A stretch of DNA of 6,336 nt. It comes from Anaerolineae bacterium (GTDB lineage: Bacteria; Chloroflexota; Anaerolineae; Anaerolineales; Villigracilaceae). Below, piece after piece: positions 1-4,828 of this stretch; the first letter of the stretch is position 1; the number at the start of each line of letters is the position of its first letter. Under the pieces are notes generated by a model. That model was not told where the DNA came from and ran no database searches. It worked only from the letters and a program-made list of their open reading frames with translations. Location of the stretch: positions 7,003-13,338 of the forward strand of contig DNDO01000038.1 in assembly GCA_003484265.1 (NCBI GenBank), given 5' to 3'. The translations under genes and the position numbers were made by a program.

Positions 1-1
1 G

Positions 2-175
2 AATGAAATTGCGAAGTATATAAGTCCGGAACTGCTTCCACTACTTAAGGTTATGATGCTTGCTGATAACGAAGGCTGGTCCCTATTCCATCCCGAAGAA
101 AGAGCCAGGCAAAGAGACGAAACACTGAAAGTATTTGCTATCATCGAATCAAACAAAGCAAAGGGGAGCATCTAA
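2..175 (+). CDS. 3' end of an unrecognised protein-coding gene (partial)
   Basis: An open frame enters from the left edge and ends at TAA 173-175, leaving 57 C-terminal residues. The visible part is charged and probably helical: it begins NEIAKYISPELLPLLKVMML, continues through NEGWSLFHPEERARQRDE and ends in a lysine-rich tail. No membrane segment or catalytic motif is visible, and I do not recognise the family. It does not look like the end of an ABC ATP-binding subunit, although that would be the expected partner of the permeases downstream. The stop overlaps the next gene's start by one base (TAATG), which points to translational coupling and a shared transcript. Confidence 0.6.
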   Translation, partial: NEIAKYISPELLPLLKVMMLADNEGWSLFHPEERARQRDETLKVFAIIESNKAKGSI

Positions 176-1008
176 TGGACAAGCAATTCTGGGTCGACAT
201 CGCGAAAAACGATTATAAAATTCCTGACGAACGTACGCTCGAAGAATTGACCAAAACGCTTTTTGGTTATTTATCCAACACCGACCCCGAACTACGCGAT
301 GAAATTGCATACGTCGTCTACGCCAATTTCCTAAAACGGGAGATGTATTCGATGGATCAAGTCCGCGCCCATGTTCATGAATTATTATCCAATCTCAAAA
401 AAGGCATCGGCGAAACCGAAACAGATTCTGTCTTCCTTCGAGCCTTTTCTGTGTTGCTGCTGGCAGAAATCGTTTATAACGACAATAAAAAGCCATTGCT
501 GGACAAAGACCAAGTGGAAACAATATTGGCGAAAGCGTTTGAATATCTCAGTGCAGAAAAAGACCCGCGCGGATTTATCATCGTTAAAGGATGGGCGCAT
601 GCGTTGGCGCATACGGCAGACCTTTTGCAGGAACTTGGCAAGAGTCGGTTTATCAAAAAGGTTAAACTGGAAAATATTCTAACAAGCATTGCCGACAAAC
701 TCATTCATTCAACGAATTGGGTCTACATCCACGGGGAGGATGAACGTCTCGCCAATGTAGTGACGGCGATCCTTGAGCGTGAATTGATCTCGGATGAGTT
801 TCTACAAACCTGGCTCAACTCGGTGACCGCGCCAGAAAAGACCTGGAATGGTGCTTATATGGACGAGGGTCAAGCAAACGCATTCCAGAATGTACGGAAT
901 TTTCTGCGAAGCGTGGACATTGCCGTTCGAGCGGCAGAGAAACTGCGAAATAGAGAAAAAGTTGAGCTCCTCCTCTTCGAGGCAGTCAGAAATCTAAAAC
1001 CTTACTAA
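175..1008 (+). CDS. DUF2785 domain-containing protein
   Basis: This is a 277-residue soluble protein, predicted almost entirely helical, with no signal peptide or membrane segment. Sequence blocks match the DUF2785 family as I know it: DPELRDEIAY (37-46), the signature DPRGFIIVKGWAHALAHTADLL region (130-151) with two histidines (142, 146), and YIHGEDERLANVV (184-196). Its length fits a full-length member. The biochemical function of the family is not established, and I infer none. The ATG at 175 is chosen because it overlaps the preceding stop codon and has a good ribosome binding site, GGGGAG at 163-168, six bases upstream. It lies two bases before the first permease gene, so it is probably co-transcribed with it. 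That link may be simple operon packing rather than shared function. Confidence 0.85.
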   Translation: MDKQFWVDIAKNDYKIPDERTLEELTKTLFGYLSNTDPELRDEIAYVVYANFLKREMYSMDQVRAHVHELLSNLKKGIGETETDSVFLRAFSVLLLAEIVYNDNKKPLLDKDQVETILAKAFEYLSAEKDPRGFIIVKGWAHALAHTADLLQELGKSRFIKKVKLENILTSIADKLIHSTNWVYIHGEDERLANVVTAILERELISDEFLQTWLNSVTAPEKTWNGAYMDEGQANAFQNVRNFLRSVDIAVRAAEKLRNREKVELLLFEAVRNLKPY

Positions 1009-1010
1009 AC

Positions 1011-1805
1011 ATGAACTTCATCAGCAAATACTGGGCGATCTTCCGCATCACTCTCATTAACAACATTGCCTACCCCGGAGAATTTATCGGCCGTAGTCTG
1101 ATGATCGTGCCATTCATGTGGATCTTTTATCAGCTATGGAAGGTAACGTTTGCCGCCGCCGGGACCGACACCATTAATAGCATGACACTCTACAGCACGA
1201 TGTGGTATTTGATGATGGCTGAGACAATCGAGTTGAGTCGTCCGCAATTGGCAAAAACGATCTCGGATAATGTCAAGGACGGATCAATCGCTTACATCCT
1301 TAATAAGCCCTATAATTTTCTTTTATATCAATTTAGCAACTCCATGGGCGAGACGATATTCCGTGCAGTAATAAATGCGGTTTTCGGATCGGCGGTCGTA
1401 TGGTGGTTGGTCGGTCCGCCGCCGGAAATGCTTGGTTGGGCGTTCGCTTTACTTGCCTTGCTTGGCACATGGGCCATGAACTTCTGCATCACTTGTCTGA
1501 TCGGTTTATCCGCTTTTCTAGTGGAGGAAGTTTCCCCCTTCATGTGGATCTATCAAAAATTTGTTTTCATTCTTGGCGGGTTCTTGATCCCGTTAGATTT
1601 TTATCCGGCATGGCTTCAGTCCATTGCAAAGGCGCTTCCGTTTGCCTACATGATCTATGGACCCTCTAAACTCTTCGTTGCCCCGTCCATGGAATTGTTC
1701 GTGAATATCGTCTCGTTACAACTGGTCTGGACGGTTGTGCTCGGAGCGATCCTCATCCTTGCTTTTCGCCGCGGCGTGGCGTATCTTACTGTGAATGGAG
1801 GATGA
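1011..1805 (+). CDS. ABC-2 type transporter permease, COG4587-like (first of a pair)
   Basis: This 264-residue integral membrane protein has about six hydrophobic segments, near residues 25-45, 57-75, 115-135, 141-170, 176-196 and 229-253. Residues 85-112 hold the hydrophilic stretch typical of this permease family, ISDNVKDGSIAYILNKP, with the pattern 'I..G.i...L.kP'. It probably lies at the cytoplasmic face and contacts the ATPase. Such proteins form the membrane channel of ABC exporters of mostly unknown substrate, usually as a heterodimer with a second permease, which is the next gene. The start at 1011 lies two bases after the previous stop. No Shine-Dalgarno sequence is evident before it, so translation may depend on coupling to the upstream gene. 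The required ATP-binding subunit is not in the window. Confidence 0.85.
   Translation: MNFISKYWAIFRITLINNIAYPGEFIGRSLMIVPFMWIFYQLWKVTFAAAGTDTINSMTLYSTMWYLMMAETIELSRPQLAKTISDNVKDGSIAYILNKPYNFLLYQFSNSMGETIFRAVINAVFGSAVVWWLVGPPPEMLGWAFALLALLGTWAMNFCITCLIGLSAFLVEEVSPFMWIYQKFVFILGGFLIPLDFYPAWLQSIAKALPFAYMIYGPSKLFVAPSMELFVNIVSLQLVWTVVLGAILILAFRRGVAYLTVNGG
1797..1801 (+). promoter_or_regulatory. Ribosome binding site that selects the GTG start at 1809
   Basis: GGAGG lies at the 3' end of the first permease gene, seven bases before the GTG at 1809. It supports that GTG over the nearby ATG at 1802. The ATG overlaps the upstream stop but sits in a different frame that does not encode the permease. Confidence 0.7.
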
Positions 1806-1808
1806 CGG

Positions 1809-2591
1809 GTGAAACACCTAAAATTTCTTCTCGCTGTCTGGGGCGCCAACCTGCAATCCGTGATGGAGTATCGCGCATCATTCATCACACAAGCCCTGGC
1901 GATGATGTTCAACAATTTCATCTACTTTGTGATCTGGATGATATTCTTCGACCGTTTCAAGGAAGTGCGCGGTTGGGGTATAAACGATATGTACATCACC
2001 TATGGTGTCATCGCCAGCGCGTTCGGCTTGGTCGCGGTATTCTTCGGGAATTCATTCGTTCTGGGCGATGTCATCAACAATGGTCGTCTCGATTATTATC
2101 TTTCCCTGCCTCGCCCCGTTCTGCTCCATGCCGTTTCGAGCCGCATGATCGCAAGCGGAGTTGGCGATATCACCTACGGCTTTCTAAGTTATGCAGCATC
2201 AGGTCAATTCTCATGGGATGGCTTCCTGCGCTTCATCCTCGCGATACTTCTGGGTGCCATGGTTTTCGCGGCGTTTCTTATATTGGTGAACAGCCTTGCG
2301 TTCTGGACGGGCATTGTTTCGAGCCTCTCAAACCTGATGGTCAACGCGATCATCACGTTCGGTATCTATCCCATCACCCTCTTTGACAATTACGCAAAAT
2401 TGATCCTCTTTACCGTCGTACCCGCCGCGTTGATGGGCGCACTGCCGGCTGACTTTGTCCGCGCGTTCACGTGGCAGACCCTGGCGCAACTCCTGTTCGG
2501 GGCGATGATGTTCCTCGGGCTGGCGATAACAGTTTTTAGATTAGGATTGAAGCGGTATGAATCAGGCAGTGCCATTCAGATCGAGGTGTAA
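1809..2591 (+). CDS. ABC-2 type transporter permease, COG3694/DUF990-like (second of a pair)
   Basis: This 260-residue membrane protein starts with GTG. Hydrophobic segments lie near residues 25-47, 62-85, 115-130, 140-168, 175-192, 197-215 and 226-246. It repeats the pattern of its neighbour: DVINNGRLDYYLSLPRPVLL (87-106) matches 'i..G.ld..L..P', the likely ATPase-contact region. FGIYPITLFDNYAKLIL followed by VVPAALMGALPA (184-213) is typical of COG3694 permeases. It should pair with the 1011-1805 product to form the two membrane halves of one ABC exporter. The substrate cannot be told from sequence. The gene begins three bases after the previous stop, and its own stop abuts the next ATG, so it sits inside an operon. 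Confidence 0.85.
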   Translation: MKHLKFLLAVWGANLQSVMEYRASFITQALAMMFNNFIYFVIWMIFFDRFKEVRGWGINDMYITYGVIASAFGLVAVFFGNSFVLGDVINNGRLDYYLSLPRPVLLHAVSSRMIASGVGDITYGFLSYAASGQFSWDGFLRFILAILLGAMVFAAFLILVNSLAFWTGIVSSLSNLMVNAIITFGIYPITLFDNYAKLILFTVVPAALMGALPADFVRAFTWQTLAQLLFGAMMFLGLAITVFRLGLKRYESGSAIQIEV

Positions 2592-3122
2592 ATGAGTCTT
2601 AAAGAAGAACTGGCTAGGGAGATGGAAATCACGCGTCAAAACTTTCATCACTTTCTGGATTCCGTTCCAGAAACCTTATATCACCACTCAAGCGACAACC
2701 CCGCATGGACAATTGGCGAGGTACTCTTTCACATTTCGCTCGCGCCGCGTTTCCTCACCGCCGACCTGCGCATGATCATCGGGCAGGCATGGATTTCAAA
2801 ACTCATCGGTGTTTTCATGCCAAAATCAATATTTGATAAATTGAACGAACATTTCACCAAACGTTGGGCGAGCCGCAACATGACACGTGAAAAACTTGGT
2901 CACGCCTATGACAAGGCTCACAAAAACGCGATGCGCGCGCTGGATAGTCTAAAGGAAGAAGATTTCGAGAAATCGCTCGAATACCCCGATTATGATGAAT
3001 TATTAACAGGCGTAGTAAGCGTGGAAAGGTTGTATCGCTATATCACCATTCACTTCAATGTCCATGCTGAGCAAATACGAAAGGTACTCGAAAAACATTA
3101 TGAACAGGCAAGCACTGATTGA
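2592..3122 (+). CDS. DinB-like (DinB/YfiT superfamily) putative metal-binding protein
   Basis: This is a 176-residue soluble protein with the length and layout of the DinB/YfiT four-helix bundle. Helix 1 is followed by WTIGEVLFHIS (39-49), where PAW.IGEVL.H is the usual second-helix signature. The last helix carries HFNVH. His47, His154 and His158 would form the characteristic metal-binding triad. Family members include thiol-dependent transferases and many stress-associated proteins of unknown activity, so the reaction here is not predictable. The ATG directly follows the permease stop codon, with GAGGTG at 2583-2588 as a close ribosome binding site. The 3' end overlaps the M20 gene by 23 bases. 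It is probably part of the same transcript. A functional link to the exporter is unproven. Confidence 0.75.
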   Translation: MSLKEELAREMEITRQNFHHFLDSVPETLYHHSSDNPAWTIGEVLFHISLAPRFLTADLRMIIGQAWISKLIGVFMPKSIFDKLNEHFTKRWASRNMTREKLGHAYDKAHKNAMRALDSLKEEDFEKSLEYPDYDELLTGVVSVERLYRYITIHFNVHAEQIRKVLEKHYEQASTD

Positions 3123-4257
3123 ATTTACACAAAGACTAGTACAACAGCAAAGTTTATCTGGTGAAGAGGGACCTGTAATCCAGATCGTCATTGACGAAAT
3201 GAAATCTCTTGGTTACGACAAAGTTTGGGTGGATGAAAACGGTTCTGCAATAGGAATCATCGAAGGCGCAAGCCCTGGCAGGACAATCCTATTTGACGCA
3301 CATACCGACACTGTCGGAATAGCACCTGGCTCGGTATGGACAAAAGGTCCCTTTAGCGGCGAAATCATCGACGGCTATCTCTACGGGCGCGGCGCTGTGG
3401 ATATGAAAGGCGCACTCGCGGCAATGATTTACGCTGGCGCGTACATTGACAGAAGCAAGATAGAGGGAAGGATTATAGTTTCAGCATCAGTTTTGGAAGA
3501 AGTGTACGAAGGCGGCGCACTCAAAACCGTGATGGATGCGATCAAACCCGATTATGTTGTGATAGGCGAATCTAGCAATTTAAATCTCGTCCATGGCGGG
3601 CGTGGACGAGCGGAGATCCATCTTGAGACCATCGGCCAGCCATCGCATTCGTCATCCCCCCAGTTGGGAGTGAATGCCGTTCATTTGATGATGAAAGTTA
3701 TCGAGCAAGTGGAAAAGATCAAGCTGAATGAACATCCTTCACTAGGACCTGCCATCCTTGCACTAACTGACATTATTTCTGAACCCTATCCGGGCTATTC
3801 TGTCATCCCCTCTCGATGCAAAGCAACTTACGATCGTCGTCTGCTCACAGGCGAAACCATGGAAGATGTGCTCGGTGCGATCACATCTTTGCCCGAGTTG
3901 AAGGATATTCCATTTAACGCCGTCATTGCTCAAGGTGAACATCATGCCTATACAGGCGCAACGCTAACCTGTACAAAATTCTTCCCCGCGTGGGAACTGG
4001 ATGCCAAACATCCCTTTGTTCAAAGTGCTTTGGTTGGGCTACAAAAATCCGGACTAGCCCCTCAATTATCGGCGTATCGTTTTTGCACGAACGCCGCCTA
4101 CAGCGTGGGTACTGCCGGGGTTCCAACAATCGGTTTTGGTCCAGGAAAAGAAGCGGACGCCCATGTAGTTGACGAACGCCTTAGCCTGGATGAGCTTGAA
4201 AAGGTCGCATCAGGCTACATGGGCATCGTCCAAGCCGTGCTTGGTTCCAAAAAATAG
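3100..4257 (+). CDS. M20 family metallopeptidase/hydrolase, YgeY-like
   Basis: This is a 385-residue cytosolic zinc hydrolase of the M20 (ArgE/DapE/CPG2) family. Expected metal and catalytic residues are present: FDAHTDTV with His68 and Asp70, GAVDMKG with bridging Asp101, the Glu133-Glu134 pair (E133 as general base), Glu157 in IGES and His355 near the C terminus. A lid/dimerisation domain begins around GRGRAEI (167-173) and includes His183. Blocks such as YGRGAVDMKGALAAMIYA, LTDIISEPYPG, DRRLLTGET and NAAYSVGTAGVPTIGFGPG most resemble the YgeY subgroup, often annotated as a selenium-metabolism-linked hydrolase. No selenium gene is visible here, so the substrate is left open; a deacylase or dipeptidase role is equally possible. 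The start at 3100 is preferred because the protein then begins like its family. An in-frame ATG at 3058 would add 14 residues and a longer overlap with the DinB-like gene. No strong ribosome binding site precedes either start. Confidence 0.88.
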   Translation: MNRQALIEFTQRLVQQQSLSGEEGPVIQIVIDEMKSLGYDKVWVDENGSAIGIIEGASPGRTILFDAHTDTVGIAPGSVWTKGPFSGEIIDGYLYGRGAVDMKGALAAMIYAGAYIDRSKIEGRIIVSASVLEEVYEGGALKTVMDAIKPDYVVIGESSNLNLVHGGRGRAEIHLETIGQPSHSSSPQLGVNAVHLMMKVIEQVEKIKLNEHPSLGPAILALTDIISEPYPGYSVIPSRCKATYDRRLLTGETMEDVLGAITSLPELKDIPFNAVIAQGEHHAYTGATLTCTKFFPAWELDAKHPFVQSALVGLQKSGLAPQLSAYRFCTNAAYSVGTAGVPTIGFGPGKEADAHVVDERLSLDELEKVASGYMGIVQAVLGSKK

Positions 4258-4267
4258 GGTGGACTTC

Positions 4268-4276
4268 TGGTATAAT
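4268..4276 (+). promoter_or_regulatory. Extended -10 promoter for rpsO (and probably pnp)
   Basis: TGGTATAAT is a perfect extended -10 element of the housekeeping sigma factor: TG at 4268-4269 and TATAAT at 4271-4276. It starts 11 bases after the M20 stop. No good -35 box is found at the usual spacing (the bases near 4248-4253 are A-rich), which is normal for extended -10 promoters. Transcription should begin near 4283, leaving a leader of about 76 bases before rpsO. The position separates the ribosomal/RNA-decay pair from the upstream operon. Confidence 0.75.
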
Positions 4277-4290
4277 CCTCGCCCGTGACT

Positions 4291-4328
4291 GGTCCTGTCG
4301 TATGGTTAACGCTATCGGCATGGAGACC
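4291..4328 (+). promoter_or_regulatory. Imperfect hairpin in the rpsO leader, possible S15 regulatory site
   Basis: GGTC at 4291-4294 can pair with GACC at 4325-4328. Above an internal loop, TGTCG at 4296-4300 can pair with CGGCA at 4316-4320, including one G-U pair. The hairpin lies between the predicted transcription start and the rpsO ribosome binding site. S15 controls its own translation by binding its mRNA leader in several bacterial groups, with different structures in each. This fold does not clearly match a leader class I know, so the regulatory role is a guess from position. Confidence 0.3.
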
Positions 4329-4358
4329 TGCATAAACTAGAGAAAGGAAGCAAACGTC

Positions 4359-4631
4359 ATGCCAATGAACAAGGAAGTTAAGACCAAGGTCATTGCGGAT
4401 TATCACCGCCATGAATCGGATACGGGCTCACCAGAAGTGCAAGTTGCCATTCTGACGAACCGCATCCAGCATTTGACCGATCACCTGCGGATCAACAAAA
4501 AAGACGAGTCCTGCCGCCGCGGATTGCTCAAGATGGTCGGTCAGCGCCGCCGCTTGTTGACATACTTGCGTAAAGTTGATTACAAGCGCTATCTGTCAAT
4601 AACCGAGAGCCTAAACCTGCGCCACAAATAA
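4359..4631 (+). CDS. rpsO: 30S ribosomal protein S15
   Basis: The 90-residue product matches S15 along its whole length, and the family is usually about 89 residues. The hallmark [13 protein letters not shown] occurs at 21-33, followed by RIQHLTDHL (35-43), [11 protein letters not shown] (47-57) and [12 protein letters not shown] (61-72). S15 is a primary binder of the central domain of 16S rRNA and helps form a bridge to the 50S subunit; the conserved His42 and Ser51 region contacts RNA. The ATG at 4359 is preceded by AAGGA at 4344-4348, ten bases upstream. A second in-frame ATG two codons later is an alternative start. It has its own promoter and is followed by pnp, the conserved order in many bacteria. 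Confidence 0.97.
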   Translation: MPMNKEVKTKVIADYHRHESDTGSPEVQVAILTNRIQHLTDHLRINKKDESCRRGLLKMVGQRRRLLTYLRKVDYKRYLSITESLNLRHK

Positions 4632-4642
4632 TTACGTCAACC

Positions 4643-4673
4643 CGTAGGGGCGAGTCTGAGACTCGCCCCTACG
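4643..4673. repeat. Perfect 14-bp palindrome between rpsO and pnp; possible terminator/attenuator
   Basis: The arms CGTAGGGGCGAGTC (4643-4656) and GACTCGCCCCTACG (4660-4673) are exact reverse complements around a TGA loop. The element starts 11 bases after the rpsO stop. As RNA it is a very stable hairpin that could end or attenuate transcription and protect the rpsO 3' end. A proper T-run is missing (CATAAAATTT follows), so intrinsic termination would be weak. Its GTAGGGGCG...CGCCCCTAC form resembles palindromes scattered through intergenic regions of some Chloroflexota and other genomes, from memory. Only one copy is present in this window, so the dispersed-repeat idea is inference. Confidence 0.6.
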
Positions 4674-4680
4674 CATAAAA

Positions 4681-4761
4681 TTTCCGCGGTCAGGAATTGA
4701 ACAGCGTGAATGACACCAAACACGTCACCCCCGCTCTTCAGTCCCTGACAACAGGCGGAAA
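4681..4761 (+). promoter_or_regulatory. Nested long-range fold in the pnp leader
   Basis: Five nested complementary segments can build one extended stem: TTTCCGC 4681-4687 with GCGGAAA 4755-4761, GTCAGG 4689-4694 with CCTGAC 4744-4749, TGAA 4698-4701 with TTCA 4737-4740, AGCG 4703-4706 with CGCT 4732-4735, and TGAC 4711-4714 with GTCA 4724-4727. That gives 25 pairs broken by small internal loops. In E. coli the pnp leader forms a long stem that RNase III cuts, allowing PNPase to repress itself; this may be a functional counterpart. No open reading frame or good promoter is seen inside. Confidence 0.4.
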
Positions 4762-4770
4762 ACATCGTGG

Positions 4771-4809
4771 GGCAGGATGGTATCCTGCCAGCAGCGGGAG
4801 ACCATCCCG
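4771..4809 (+). promoter_or_regulatory. Two mutually exclusive hairpin arrangements just upstream of pnp
   Basis: In arrangement A, GGCAGGAT 4771-4778 pairs with ATCCTGCC 4782-4789 over a GGT loop, and CGGGA 4795-4799 pairs with TCCCG 4805-4809. In arrangement B, GGATGGT 4775-4781 pairs with ACCATCC 4801-4807, continued by TCCTGC 4783-4788 with GCGGGA 4794-4799 around a CAGCA loop. The result is a 13-pair hairpin with one A-G mismatch. The two use the same bases and cannot coexist. The structure ends ten bases before the pnp ribosome binding site. It may be a regulatory switch or an intergenic palindromic repeat. Confidence 0.4.
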
Positions 4810-4828
4810 TCCACACACAGGAGACAAA

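Noticed and set aside
442..446. Substitution in the PNPase phosphate loop (residues 442-446, NGSTS rather than the common NGSSS)
   Set aside because: The numbers are residue positions, not bases. Serine to threonine keeps the hydroxyl, and all metal-binding aspartates are present, so this looks like ordinary variation.
1802..2386. Open frame of 194 codons starting at the ATG overlapping the first permease stop
   Set aside because: It runs in another frame inside the second permease. Its translation is rich in R, H, S and C with no membrane segments, whereas the GTG frame at 1809 gives a clear permease with a good ribosome binding site.
3058..3099. Upstream in-frame ATG for the M20 gene
   Set aside because: It would add 14 residues encoded inside the DinB-like gene, with no ribosome binding site. 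The protein aligns best with its family when started at 3100.
4241..4260. TTGG-TT-CCAA followed by A-rich sequence as a terminator of the M20 gene
   Set aside because: The stem is only four pairs, lies in the coding region and is followed by A rather than T residues on the transcribed strand.
4305..4310. GTTAAC palindrome in the rpsO leader
   Set aside because: A six-base palindrome is expected by chance and falls in the loop of the predicted hairpin; no operator is supported.
4676..4681. TAAAAT as a -10 box for a separate pnp promoter
   Set aside because: There is no TG extension, and the bases at -35 distance fall inside the palindrome with no match to TTGACA. Read-through from rpsO is more likely.
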